Shown: positions 11,801 to 22,210, counted from the first letter of the stretch. The stretch is DNA of 64,000 nucleotides from Icerya purchasi (GCA_039619475.1 CM077116.1:457683576-457747575), one strand, 5' to 3'. Program-made: numbers and translations. Notes: generated from the sequence alone by a model not told the origin.

Positions 11801-12518
11801 TAATAAATTCCTAATTATCTCTGATGCTAAAAGTGTTTTACAAACTATCTCATCTGTTTTTCCTCATCCTTCTTGTGATCCAATCATTCTTCGTATTCGC
11901 TCGATTATCCATAACCTTTTCCAAACTTACCACATTCAGATCGAGTTCCTTTGGATTCCAGGCCATGTTGGTATAGAAGGAAACGAAAAAGTTGATCAGT
12001 TGTCTCGTGGTGCAGCTGTTAATGGACTCCCCATTAATAAGTTCACTGCTAATAATTTACTTGCATTATCTAAAAAATTCCATTATAGGTTTTGGTCAGA
12101 CTCATATCCTTCCTCCTTTTCTAACCAATTTTCCTTTTATCTTTCTATTCAGCCATATATTCCAGTTAATCCTTGGTTCCATGAATTTCCGTCTTTGCAG
12201 CGCTATTTTATTTCCTCTTTATGTCGATTGCGTTTCGATCATAGTTTGCTTCCTTCATCTCGCTATTGAGTTTCACTTTCAGACTCTCCTTACTGTCCGC
12301 TACATCCTCCAAATGATGTCCACGAATGTAATTCTAACCATATTCTTTTCGAATGTTCCATACTGTCGTCTGAACGTTGCCTTCTTTACTCTCAACTTCT
12401 GAGACTTAATATTCCTGCTCCCTATAGTGCTGCATCTGTTCTCTCCTTTCCTTCGTTAACTGTTGTCGCTCCCCTTGTATCCTTCATTGATGCGATATCT
12501 GACCGCGTACGAATCTGA
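8803..12518 (+). pseudogene. ORF2 of copy B: endonuclease, RT, RNase H; one frameshift, two stops
   Basis: The ATG at 8803 starts a frame opening with NILQWNCRSLRANK. A frameshift of about 2 bases near 9141, inside the conserved SAY-PP strand, moves the rest of the endonuclease into another frame (GGDWNAYSPLWGC; GSDHVPI near 9441). From 9426 onward one frame runs to 12518, broken only by TAA at 10290-10292, in a position that reads KK in copies A and D, and TGA at 12267-12269. RT shows GLPQGSCLSP and FADDIL (about 10762). About seven codons of the segment before SAFNNVH are deleted relative to D. RNase H has a changed first acidic box (TDRSK instead of TDGSK) but keeps AESVAIL, SDAKSVL and WIPGHVGIEGNE. 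The end matches copy D. Probably inactive, but young-looking. Confidence 0.85.
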
Positions 12519-12556
12519 ATAATTAATTCAGCAACACTTTCCTTTCTTGTCAAACA

Positions 12557-12599
12557 TGGGTCAATGCTCTTTGTCAGCGAGTCCAGGAAAAAAAAAAAA
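12557..12599 (+). promoter_or_regulatory. 3'-terminal stem-loop and poly(A) of copy B
   Basis: TGGG at 12557-12560 and TCCA at 12582-12585 flank a 21-base interval, followed by GG and an A-run to about 12599. The spacing equals that of copies C and D. This marks the 3' end of copy B. Confidence 0.6.
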
Positions 12600-14111
12600 T
12601 TTAAAATAAAAAATACAAAAATCTTTTCTTTTATATTTCTTAAGGAAAAAACGGCTAGCCAAAAGAAATCGCGGACTCGCTCTCGCACAACGGGTGTACT
12701 TTGTGATGGTGATGCAGGCGGTTGCAAAAAAATCGGAAGAGGAACCTGTATTAGCGGCGGAGATGAAACAGGAGTTGATGAATGCAATGGTGTTGTTGGT
12801 GGATATGGTGATGAAGACGATGGCGCCTAAAATAAATTAAACGATGGAAATAACAGTTGTGATTCTGCTAGAGGTGGTGATGATAGTAATGAAACTTTAA
12901 AATGTACTTATGGTAGTGTAGGTGGTATTGGTGATAGTAAATCCGGTATATTCAAGATAACATCGTTTCCTTTTGATCCTGAATAAACTCTGCCGATGCC
13001 ATTGCTGCATCAAAGTTACTGTTTGACATGATATTATTGTCATTATTTATTGTGGACAACATTATATTTTGCTCTTTATGAACCGCACTGAAATGACTCA
13101 TTTTAAAATATAAAAAGAAAACGACTTTCTAACAATAAATTGAAATATTCTCTTTTTCACTTGTAAATTTAAACGTGTGTACTACAACCTCTGAGAAACA
13201 AATACACTTTTCTATTGCTCATTGGCTTTCTCAATCTTTTATGCCTGTGAATGATGAGCATTTTGTGACGTAAGCAAATGCTAGCAGACAGCTATGATGG
13301 TAAATGGTATATGTATATAGATATATTTTGTATGCATATTAGACAGAGATGCAGGATCTTGAATTAACTTACCTCGGTTCTAAATATTACTTAGCGAACA
13401 AATATATTGCTGCATATGTATCAATTACAGACAATTAAAAATAAATAAAAAAATGTATATGTGCATACATACACGCATGTGTATGTGTATAGGTATGTAA
13501 ATGTCTCATATTGACCTTGAAGAATAGTGGCTGCAACCTTTGTTTCCAGACGACTTGGTTCCTCCTTGCAAACCGCTCACTTATTACTACCGCCTTGTAT
13601 GTAACAGTCGTATTGCTCGAATCCGAGCGTCGTGACTACCTATTCGTACATTCTAGTTGTACAGAATAGGCAGCGCTCATAGCAATTATTATATGCAACG
13701 CAGGTGTACACACGCAAGAAGACTACATTCGGAACTGATAGTAGCCGCTTGTTATCGCGCCACTAGTGCAGTCCCGTGTGTGTCTGCTGTGTACTGACCT
13801 AGCGCGCATATGATGTTGAACGTGGTGGTTTGCCATTGCCTGCCACGCCTTATTTGAAGTTAATTGAACTCCATGATCGCAAACACACTACTACACATGC
13901 AGCTGTCCTTATTTATACTCTTACTACCTACTTGTGTGCAGAATACTCTAAAACCCTACCTACAGCAAAACCAAACTTATGTTGCTAGAAATAACTAATA
14001 TAAATTTAGAAATAGTAGACAGTCATAGTTTTATGCGAACTCTGTTAAGTGCCTTCTCTAAAACATTTAATTTGACAGAGTTGAAAAAAGATTTTTTCTC
14101 TCCATCTTTTT
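12600..14111. other. Spacer with simple repeats; no recognised gene
   Basis: A region of about 1.5 kb. It contains GGTGATG-like triplet-rich sequence at about 12700-12930 and a GTATGTGTATA-type microsatellite at about 13455-13500. The last part (about 13720-13810) resembles a stretch near 55.6 kb. Frames at 12422-12830 run across the tail of copy B and this simple sequence and show no domain, so I do not call them. Confidence 0.4.
13721..13810 (+). repeat. Dispersed repeat, first copy (second near 55593-55690)
   Basis: The stretch contains GGAACTGA, then TAG(C)CGCTTGTTATCGCG, a diverged middle, and CTGCTGTGTACT followed by ACTAGCG or CCTAGCGCGCATA. The same blocks in the same order and orientation occur at about 55593-55690. 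No ends are visible. It could be part of a larger unidentified transposon or an old duplication. Confidence 0.5.
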
Positions 14112-14985
14112 AATACAGTGGAGAACAAGCAATATGTAGGACATAAACCTGGTAAAAAGCACTATTGCTTTAATCAAATGAAAACTGAAGAACGAACAAA
14201 ATTTATCAAATGGTATGGCAAACGTGTTAAAGAAGGATATACATTTGATTTAAAAAAATAATTGTGTGAATACTGTAATTCAGGTGTTGATATTTTAAGA
14301 AAAGGTTATGCCGAGTTAAGAAAACAATTTCTTGAAATAGCTAATATGGACCCATTTCAATATTCGACGATTGATACTGTATGTATGGCTATATACTATT
14401 CAAAATATTTGAAACCAGTTGATTATGACTGGAAAGATCAATATTCTTTGGAATCTGTTTCTTATATAAAATCTTTAAAGGATAAAAATATTCAACACAC
14501 GTTTAATGGCGGTGAAGTAAAAATAGCAAGAGCAAAAGTACATGACAATGACATAACCGCAAGAACTGTTTATCGATATTGCGGTTGTTTTTGGTACGGG
14601 GATCCTAAGTGCTATAAGGAAGTGACAATAAATAACGTAAACCAAGAATGTACAGATTTGTATAAGAAAATAAAAAAACGCGAAGGCATCATTATAAACG
14701 TTGGTTATGACTTGGCTGAAATGTGGAAGTGTTAGTAGAAAAAAGATCTTGAGTACAAGAAAAGAAAGAATACACACACATCGATCTTAAATCCACAAGA
14801 TGATTTTTTCCAAGGTCTTATAGAAATCTTTAAATTAAAAAAGAAACGTTGAAAGCACTAGTGAAAAAATTCTTATATAGATGTTTGTCAGTTGAACCTG
14901 ATGGTTATATATTATGATAATTTCCCTATTGAACAACCTGCGAAAATGATTAAACCCTCAAATTTTAACTCTGATTAATTCAGTG
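14112..14985 (+). pseudogene. Relic of a protein-primed family-B DNA polymerase (Polinton/Maverick-like)
   Basis: Broken fragment resembling the exonuclease-to-palm part of type-B polymerases of Polintons and related DNA viruses. Before an in-frame TAA near 14260 there is a KTEERTKFIKWYGKRVK-like segment. After it come EYCNSGVDIL, NMDPFQYSTI with VCMAIY, an RTVYRYCGCFWYGDPKCY block, and a segment ending GYDLAEMWKC at 14735. Family members normally have Asp where this copy has Gly in the NSGVDIL segment, and His-Gly-Cys where it has Tyr-Gly-Asp after GCFW. Frame breaks follow; a YDNFPIEQP-like stretch near 14900-14950 suggests the homology continues to about 14985. No capsid, integrase, protease or terminal repeats are seen. 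It is an old inactive copy. Whether it came from a transposon or a virus-like relative cannot be told here. Confidence 0.75.
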
Positions 14986-15341
14986 TAATAAAATGTAAAG
15001 TATTACCGTTTCTTTTACATACCAGTGCGACATACTAAAGTTAAGCTCGGCACTAATGAAAAACTTTAACAATCATCTTTGTTTAAACTTCACTAAAAAA
15101 TGTATAGGAAAGTGTACACATTCCATTAGTAAACACTTTATTGTAGGAACGTGAACATCAGCAGGGATAAAAATAGTAATTGTGAAAGAGTGCATAGGAA
15201 GAATATTCACTAAGTATGGAATTTCCAAGAGAGTAAAGAACTATGGAAGGGACACATTCGCGATTTTATGAAGATTAAATAATTTTTTTAATATATTAAA
15301 CTACGATTTATTTATGTATATATAAAAATTTGATGTGGTCA
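14986..15341. other. AT-rich spacer, nothing recognised
   Basis: No frame, repeat or structure that I can assign. It separates the polymerase relic from the Jockey-like 3' end on the minus strand. Confidence 0.4.
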
Positions 15342-15380
15342 GTGGTGGAAACCATCCAATTAAATTTTGGATTCCTCCAC
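15342..15380 (-). promoter_or_regulatory. Long hairpin at the 3' side of a Jockey-like fragment
   Basis: GTGGTGGAAACCATCCAA and TTGGATTCCTCCAC are complementary around a short AT loop, giving a hairpin of about 14 pairs with small interruptions. It lies downstream (minus strand) of the C-terminal ORF2 remnant at 15429-15740, so it is best read as its 3' UTR structure. Confidence 0.5.
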
Positions 15381-15428
15381 TCTACATTTTACAATCTTTA
15401 ATCTTTATCTTAAAATACTTTAATTTTA

Positions 15429-15760
15429 TTACAAATTAATGTTAGTCTTCTTATGTTCCAATTCCTTTTTGGCCAATTCATCAGACATTCTCATTTTTTT
15501 CTGCATTAATTCTCCACAGTCTTCAGCTATCTTTACATTTAAAATATTGCATCCATTCAGGATATGCTGTACACTCTCCTGCTCATTGCATCTAATGCAA
15601 TTATCCGTTTTCGCTATATTAAATCTTTTAAGGTAGATTTTGAAATTTCCATGTCCTGATATGAATTGTACACTGTAAAAGTTTGGAGTATAGTAAATAT
15701 TATTAAATCTCTCTTTAATTGTTGGAAAAAAACTGTTCATTATTCCTTTATGACTTATTT
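15429..15760 (-). pseudogene. C-terminal tail of a Jockey-like ORF2
   Basis: A minus-strand frame of about 100 codons with HGNFKIYLKRFNI and a zinc-type motif CIRCNEQESVQHILNGC. This is the usual C-terminal end of Jockey/I-type ORF2 proteins, after the RT or RNase H domain. Nothing of the RT is present upstream. On that side the sequence changes to a Gypsy-like integrase tail, so this is a 5'-truncated scrap. Confidence 0.65.
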
Positions 15761-16107
15761 ACACTGTTTCAAACTTTTTCATATATTGTTTATTGATATA
15801 TTTGTTGAATTGTCTAAATCCGTAGGTTGGTGTTCGGGTTATCTGGCTACTGGACCATTCTGTGCCTGCTGAGTTGTACTCACATTATTAAATCTAACTA
15901 ACGGTAGTGTAAACTGAACTGTTTTTTCTGTATGTTTTGTTGGAGCCGGGTCAATTGCATGAACACATTCAGTAGATCGCAACTGATTTACATGGCGTTT
16001 AATAACGTACTTAAATGTAGGTGAATACATCCTGTTTGTTAAAATGGTATAATAAAACAAACTTTAATAACAAACAATATAGAACAATAAATTAGATAAA
16101 TACCTAT

Positions 16108-16144
16108 TTAGAAACGTTTTCGGGCATAACCCATCATCAGCTAA
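16108..16144 (-). ncRNA. Hammerhead ribozyme motif, left arm (minus strand)
   Basis: Mirror copy of the right-arm motif read on the minus strand: TTAG, CTGATGA, a stem II differing by one base (GGGTTATGCCC), GAA, AAC/GTT, T, CTAA. The single difference lies in stem II and leaves three or four pairs, so the fold is probably kept. Confidence 0.65.
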
Positions 16145-16183
16145 CACTAACTTAAAATGTTTTAAGTTTCCTTTAAGTTAGTG

Positions 16184-16220
16184 TTAGCTGATGATGGGCT
16201 ATGCCCGAAAACGTTTCTAA
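16184..16220 (+). ncRNA. Hammerhead ribozyme motif, right arm
   Basis: Order seen: stem I strand TTAG, core CTGATGA (16188-16194), stem II GGGC-TAT-GCCC (flanked by T), GAA, a three-pair self-complementary stem III AAC/GTT, then T as the cleavage-site base and the partner strand CTAA. All core positions of a type I hammerhead are present. Very short stem III is known from Penelope-associated hammerheads, which are thought to work as dimers. The cleavage triplet would be TTT, which is permitted but weaker than GTC. Confidence 0.7.
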
Positions 16221-16634
16221 ATAGGTATTTATCTAATTTATTGTTCTATATTGTTTGTTATTAAAGTTTGTTTTATTATAATAACGTACTTGTTGTCAAG
16301 CCGTATATGGTAGTGTATACGACCTAATTTTTCAATTACAGTCCCTACACACCATTTCTCTGACTCAAAGTAATTTCGTGATTATCTGGCCCAACTGCTG
16401 TTTTGTTGTTTAACTTTTTAACCATTTCATTGATTTCCTCTTTTTTCATTTTTGCTCTGTCTTTAACATTTTAACTGCTAATAATGAATGGTTTACTATG
16501 TACGTATAGTTTTTCCGCTAACAGGTCAGTTTTTTAAATCTATTTGATAATGTTAAAAGTTTTTTTTTTTTTTTTTTTTTTTTTTTTACGGTGCCATGTA
16601 CTGCTACTATGGCCAGAGACACCGGTTGTAAAAT

Positions 16635-19600
16635 TTATATTAGGGGAAAAAGTTTAGTACGTTTGAGGAATTGGAAAGTTTGATCGATCATTTTAGGATT
16701 ATCAGAGATGGTGGATGAGAACGTAGAGGGCCAATTCATACGATAGGACTGAAAGACGGAACATTCATGGAGGACATGGACAACCGTTATTGGTTGCTGG
16801 CCGCAATAGCAGCATAGCGGAGCATCTTTCCGATCTAGAATATGCTTGTGAGTGAGAGTTGTATGTCCGATGCGGAGCCGGGCCAAAACTACTTCTTCAC
16901 GACGCGATGGTTGAATCGACGTTTTCCAAGGAAGTATGTCTGCCTTTATGCTTCGTAGCTTATTTGTGGTCGGTGTATCGATCCAGATCTGCTTCCACGT
17001 GTCTTGGAACTGATGTCTTAGATAATGGATGGCATCCTTTGCTGGAATAGGGACGGCTGGAATTGGAAACATGGTTGTTGCCTGCTTTGCTGCCTGGTCA
17101 GCTAAGTCGTTGTACATGATATCAGTATGACTTGGTATCCAGCAGAAGGTTACACTCAAATTGGATCCGTAGACGGCAGCGTGGATATCTTGACTTATGG
17201 GATGGTGTTTTGTTTTTGTTGGCTGCTGGGCGTTGATACTTTGTATCGCTGCGAGTGAGTCTGTGAAGATGACGGTCTTGGTGTATTGCAGATCTGTCGC
17301 TTGCTGCACAGCTAACTTTAATGCCATTAGTTCCGCTGACAGAACGGAAAAGACATGCGGTACAGTATATCTGATAGCGTCGCCTTCGTGTACTACCGAG
17401 CATCCTGTTCCTTCTTTCGTTTTGGACGCATCTGTGTAGAATTTTTTAAAGGATGCATAGGATAGTAACAGTTGTGCATATGCTTTGGAGATTATTTGTG
17501 CGGAGTCTTTGTTATGTTTTGTAAGAGAGACATCCGTGAAGATATTTGCCAGGACCGCCGGTGGCAAAAGATGTACTTTGTATTGTACAATATTTCCTGG
17601 AACATCAATTTGACGTTTCGATCTAATCGAGTAGATTATTTGATGGAGGAGTCCCGTTGCGTGGGGACGGTTTTGCGTTGAATTAGTTTCGCATGACCGG
17701 AATGAATTATGTCTGCACTGGAGATGGACGGAAAATTTTAACATAAGAAATTCCCGATGGAGATTCAACGGCCATTCATTAGCTTCACAGAGGATACTCA
17801 TGGTCGGACTCGTGTAAAAAGCTCCCAACGCTATCCTAAGTGCGGTGTGATGCACTGGGTCCAGTGTGGCTAAGATGGAGGGGTTCGCTGTGCCATATAT
17901 GGGGACTCCGTAATCTAGCGACGACCGTATAAGGGTTCGATAAATTTTCAGCAATGTTGTTCTGTCCGCTCCATAGGATGTATGCGAGAGTTTTCTTATT
18001 ATATTCATTTTCCTTTGACATGTCCGTTTTAGGTGCTGGATGTGTTGTTTCCACGAGAGAGTATCATCGAAGATTATTCCTAGGTGAGTCACCGTGCGAG
18101 ATTGCGGTATAGCATTGTTGTCAAGTGTAAGGCATAATTCTTTATTGCATGTTCGTAGCCGACAAAAGTGGATGCATTCAGTTTTTGAAGGTGAGAACTC
18201 CAGGCCATTTTGGGAGGCCCACTGTTGCGCTCGGTTCACTGAGGTTTGTAGTATTCGCTTTCCAGCTTCTAGGTTATCACAGCTGATGGATATCGAAAAG
18301 TCATCCCCGAATAGTGTAGCGCTCACAGGCGATGGTATACTTGAGATTAGTTCGTTAATTGCAACGATAAACAGTGTCGGACTAATCACGGATCCTTGAG
18401 GGACGCCATTTGTCAGCTTTTTGGATGATGATAGTGATGAGCCTATACGAACTCGAAAATAACGGGACGATAAGAAATTTTGGATGAAGTGCATGATTCT
18501 TCTTTTGAATCCCCATTTGTGTAAGCTGACCAGGACTTTGCATCTCCATATACGGTCAAAGGCCTTCGTGATATCGAAAAATACTGCCAACAAGTGCATA
18601 CGTCGGGTAAAGCTCTCTTGTATTTTAGTCTGAAGAAGGTTCAACTGATCTAGTGTCGAGCAAGATGGTCTAAATCCGTATTGTGTTGGTGATAGCAGGT
18701 TTCTGTTCTCCAGTTCCCATATTAAGCGATGGTTGATAATTTTCTCAAATAATTTGCAGAGTACTGATGTTAATGATATTGGGCGATAGTTATCCGGATG
18801 TGTTGGATTTTTATTAGGTTTTTGAATCGGGACAATTATGGATTCTCGCCATTGTTAAGGGAAGGTATGGGTGTGCCAGATACGGTTGAAGATTAAAAGT
18901 AACTTGTCGTAGACACAGTCTGGAGCATGCTTTAGGAAAAGAATGTTAAATTCGTCGGGTCCGGGCGCAGATATTTTCATTAGACTAATCGCATTGTATA
19001 ATTCCGTTTTGTTAATATTCCTATTATAAACCTCATTATTTGGAGAGGAAAAGTTGAATTGGACATTCTCGATCTTGTTTTTGATTTCTATTGAAGACGG
19101 CGGCTGCTCCTTGTCACTGGATATATTTTCGAAAAGTTCCGCAAAAACCTCTGCTATTTGCGCGGCTTCTGTGTGCAGTTGGTCGTTTGCTAATATAGAA
19201 CTAGGTACACCAGGATAATGTATTTTATTGATTGATCTGATTTTGCCCCATAGCTGTGTAACTGGTGTTTTGCACGTTATCGTTGATATGTAGTCCGCCC
19301 AAGATTTCCTTTTTTCTTGTTTGAGTATCCACCTGGTTTTTGCACGTGCGTGCTGAAAGGAAATGTGATTTTTTAGGGTTGGATTTTGTTTAAGTAGCTT
19401 GAGGGCTTTTCTCCTGTTTTTTATAGCTTCAGAACACTTATCTGACCACCATGGTACTGGAGTTCGAAATTTTGGGAGAGGCTTCGTTCTGGGTATGGCT
19501 TTCTCGGCACATTGCTTTATTTGATTGGTGAAGGAAGACACGATCGTATTTACTTCTTGACCAAAGTCTATTTTTATTTCGGATTGACATAATTGCTTAT

Positions 19601-20333
19601 AAAGATTCCAGTTTGCTTTATTAAAGTTTAGCTTAGGTTTTTCTACGGGCCTTTTAGCCTTTGTTTTCACTGTGATTATTAGTGGGAAGTGGTCACTATT
19701 ACCCATGTCATCGTGATGGTGTACATCTATTAGGTGGGACATCTGGGCTGAACTAAGTACGTAATCTATTGTACTCCACATTCTATGCGTCGCGCTATAG
19801 TGAGTTGGCTCCAGTGTGTTGTGTATCGTAAGATCGTATTTATCTATTATATCGTTTAGTAGTCTACCTCTTGCGTCAGTAGTAGCGCTTCCACAATACT
19901 CACTGTGAGAATTAAAGTCTCCAGTAAATATAAACGGTTGTGGAAGACGGGATATTATGGTATTGTAGTCGCACGCTTCAATTTTTGTGTATTGTGGAAG
20001 GTAAATTGAGCATACCGAAAACGGAGTGTCAGTATTTATACGCACAGCCAGAGTTTGTATGTGTTCTAATTTAAGATCTAATTCTGTATAACTGACGTCT
20101 TTCCTTATGGCTAGGAAGATTCCAGCATGCGCCTTCGTTGCTGGATTAACACTTTTATATATCATATTATAGGAGGTTAGATTTATTATTTGGTTTGGCC
20201 TCAAATGCGATTCTTGAATGCACACGATCATTGGATTGTACGTGGACAAAAGCAGTTTAAAGTCTTCAAAATGTAGCAAAATTCCATTGCAGTTCCAGTT
20301 TATGATTGTAATATTTTGATTTGCGGTACCCAT
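16635..20333 (-). pseudogene. I-like ORF2 (endonuclease, RT, RNase H) with a single internal stop
   Basis: One frame of 1,233 codons broken only by TAA at 18855-18857 (codon 493); I read the 70 codons after it and found no further stop. Endonuclease: IINWNCNG at the start, IQESHLRPNQ, GDFNSHSEYCG (about residue 132) and SDHFPL (about 211). RT: NYRPISLTSVLCKLFEKI (about 511), GVPQGSVISP, and the catalytic box as FGDD instead of YADD (about 672). RNase H: YTDASK (about 964), AELMAL, TDSLAAI and WIPSHTDIMYNDLADQ (about 1062). C-terminal zinc-type motif: CCYCGQQPITVVHVLHEC. All catalytic Asp residues remain. It starts 17 bases after the ORF1 stop. The premature stop prevents a full-length product unless read through. 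Confidence 0.85.
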
Positions 20334-20350
20334 TTCAAGATTTTTTACTT

Positions 20351-21848
20351 CTATACGTCTTCTTGTTGCGAGGAGGGGTAATCCGAGATTTCGTTATCAT
20401 TATTGTTAAGCCTCTGGAGTTTGTTTATGATTTTTGTGAATCTACTTTTTATATATTTTTGTTCTAGCGACGGTTTTATTAATTGCATAATGGTTATCAG
20501 CTCGGCTGTGTTTATGTCTAACATATTTGCGACCTGGCCAGGGTTTAATGATTGTTTTGTTCCATCTAGGAATTGAATAAATTTGTTATATGTTAAATCA
20601 CTTGTGCTATTTGAGTCTGTAGCGAAGTATTTTTGTAGGTTAGATAATTGTTGACGTTTTATTTGTGAGTCTTTTATTGGGGTTTTTGCCCGAGCTTGTA
20701 ATGTTAGAGTGCATGTGGGTGGCTTAAAGGTATTGATATCGGTCTCAGATTCAGATCCACTATTATCGGTATATTGTAAACAGTCCATCTTTTCTTCATC
20801 GGGGCCATCTACTGTGTTTTTTTGCGAAGTTAAGTTTTTCTTTTTTTTTTCGTCTTCTTCTATGATTTTTATTAGCGCTATCTTCTTCGTTTGCTAACTC
20901 AGGCGATTTTCCTGTGGTTTTAGACGAAGATTCGGACATCTGACGTTTTAAGTTTAGTTTTAGCGCATCGTTTGTAGTTGTCGATACTGTAGGGTTCTCG
21001 CAGGTTGGTGTTGGTTGTGTGCCATGACCATTGGACGCTGGAAGAGACAAACTTGTACCCGGGATATCGGTATCTTCGGTGAAATTGTCGAAAGTAGGAG
21101 TTATTTTACAGTTGTCTGCTTTATGACCAGAGGAATTGCATTTGAAACAGACCAGTGCATCTGGCGAAATGAAGATACGAAAACTTTTTTCTTCGGAGCT
21201 TAGTACGAAGGAATTTGGTAAATTTAAGTCTTCGTAGTTAGCGATGTATACTTGGCGACGCCAACTAACAATATGTCCGAATTCTGGATCGAGAGGTTTT
21301 ATTCTCAGAAGAGATATATGCGAGGCCAATTTCATATTTAGGTTGGAGGTTAGGTGGTGCTCTAAGATTTCATTGGTAACTGTTGGGGGTATGTTGGATA
21401 ATATAATTTTTGTCGCGGCTGATTTAAGCTTGCGTGCTTTGACGAAGTGTCCGTCGATATTAATACCTCCGTGTGTTGAGATGAATGAATGGACTTTGTG
21501 GGCGGAGGAGAGAAAAACGATTACTCTATTTCCGCTAACTCGAGAAGCTGCTATGATGTTTCTGGCCCCATCAACGAGATCTTTTAATGCCGATAAATAG
21601 TCAATTATTTTGTATTCTAGAATATGGCTGAAGACGATTCCCTGTTTTTCCGTGGGATAGCAGAAGTTTTGGATTGGTGTTATTTTATTTTGTTGAACTT
21701 TACTGGCGTACGTATTATTAGTGTGAGGCGTAATTATGCGCGGTGTTACGATAGATTGAATTGAAACATTATTACCTGAAGTTGCTGTCATCGCAGCCGG
21801 AGGCGCAGATAACGTTGTCGCGGTGTTGGATAATGGCTGGTCGGCCAT
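20351..21848 (-). pseudogene. I-like ORF1 (gag-like, CCHC zinc knuckle) with one frameshift
   Basis: Starts at the ATG at 21848 (MADQPLSNT). Residues of about 120-220 look like an RNA-recognition-type fold (IILSNIPPTVTNEIL, later WRRQVYIANYEDLNLP). One zinc knuckle CFKCNSSGHKADNC sits at about residue 234. A basic Lys/Arg-rich stretch follows, then the frame breaks at the A-runs at about 20815-20850. A second frame (20351-20788, QYTDNSGSESETDINTF onward) continues to the stop 17 bases before ORF2. Homopolymer slippage is the likely cause. The expected role is binding element RNA to form the ribonucleoprotein. Confidence 0.75.
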
Positions 21849-22167
21849 GCCGACCGGCTTAATTGATAACGCCGATAACTAAGTTCGATAACGCGGCGAA
21901 ACTCGAGTAGCGAGTCGAAAGAGAGATAAGATTAGGCAGTTATTACAAGTTATCACTTGAAAGAGAGCAACACGAACGCGAACAACAACCGACGTTACAA
22001 CAATATTATCGGAGAGTTTGAACTATTTAAATATATTAAGTTCACTTGGATTTAAAAGTATTCACAATGAACCCACTTATCACAGGGAAAAAGATACATA
22101 TTCATCTTGTTTAAATCATCCAGTTGTCGATTTTTTTCGGTAACAACCACGTCCATATTTTTTTTTC

Positions 22168-22210
22168 GGTTGACGTTTCGAATAGTAGTGCTCTATTCAT
22201 CATCAGAACC
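22168..22210 (-). ncRNA. Hammerhead ribozyme, 3' end repeat of the Penelope-like element
   Basis: Minus strand order: GGTT (stem I), CTGATGA, T, stem II GAATAG / CTATTC around AGCACTA, GAA, two-pair stem III AC/GT, cleavage base C (GTC triplet), AACC (stem I partner). Every conserved core position is present, with a perfect stem II. Published work describes hammerheads of this minimal type in Penelope-like elements. It is in the same orientation as the RT frame. Confidence 0.8.

Larger units (their letters stand above)
16013..16279. mobile_element. Palindromic hammerhead-ribozyme element with 12-bp target duplication
   Basis: A 267-bp insertion flanked by AATAACGTACTT at 16001-16012 and 16280-16291. 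It is almost entirely an inverted repeat: arms of about 109 bases (16048-16156 and 16172-16280) around a 15-base centre, with only a few differences. Each arm carries a hammerhead motif in opposite orientation. There is no ORF. The arrangement resembles the inverted ends of Penelope-like elements and the short ribozyme-bearing retroelements called retrozymes. Mobilisation by a Penelope-like RT is inference; the insertion and duplication are seen directly. The outermost base of the right arm coincides with the first base of the duplication, so boundaries are uncertain by a base or two. Confidence 0.75.
15790..16385 (-). pseudogene. C-terminal end of a Gypsy-like integrase, split by an insertion
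   Basis: Minus strand, upstream part (about 16292-16385): ESEKWCVGTVIEKLGR followed by HYHIRLDNKYVI. Downstream part (to about 15839): VIKRHVNQLRSTECVHAID. Together these form the beta-barrel-like tail and the KRHxNQLR signature at the end of many Gypsy/Ty3 Pol proteins. The two parts are separated by the 267-bp palindromic element at 16013-16279, with AATAACGTACTT duplicated at both junctions. Just upstream, about 16390-16450 resembles a non-LTR RT motif (MVKKLNN with GPD), hinting at another junction. No LTRs seen. Confidence 0.65.
16553..22059 (-). mobile_element. Nearly complete I-like non-LTR retrotransposon with candidate 8-bp target duplication
   Basis: On the minus strand: about 200 bases of 5' UTR, ORF1, ORF2 and a 3' UTR of about 50 bases ending in poly(A), seen as the T-run at 16561-16587. 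TTAAAAGT occurs at 16553-16560 beside the tail and at 22052-22059 beyond the 5' UTR, a candidate target-site duplication bounding an element at 16561-22051. The repeat is AT-rich, so a chance match is possible. ORF1 has one frame break and ORF2 one internal stop. Confidence 0.8.

Noticed and set aside
12422..12830. Overlapping frames on both strands around the tail of copy B
   Set aside because: They are built from the copy B tail and GGTGATG-like simple sequence, with no family motif.
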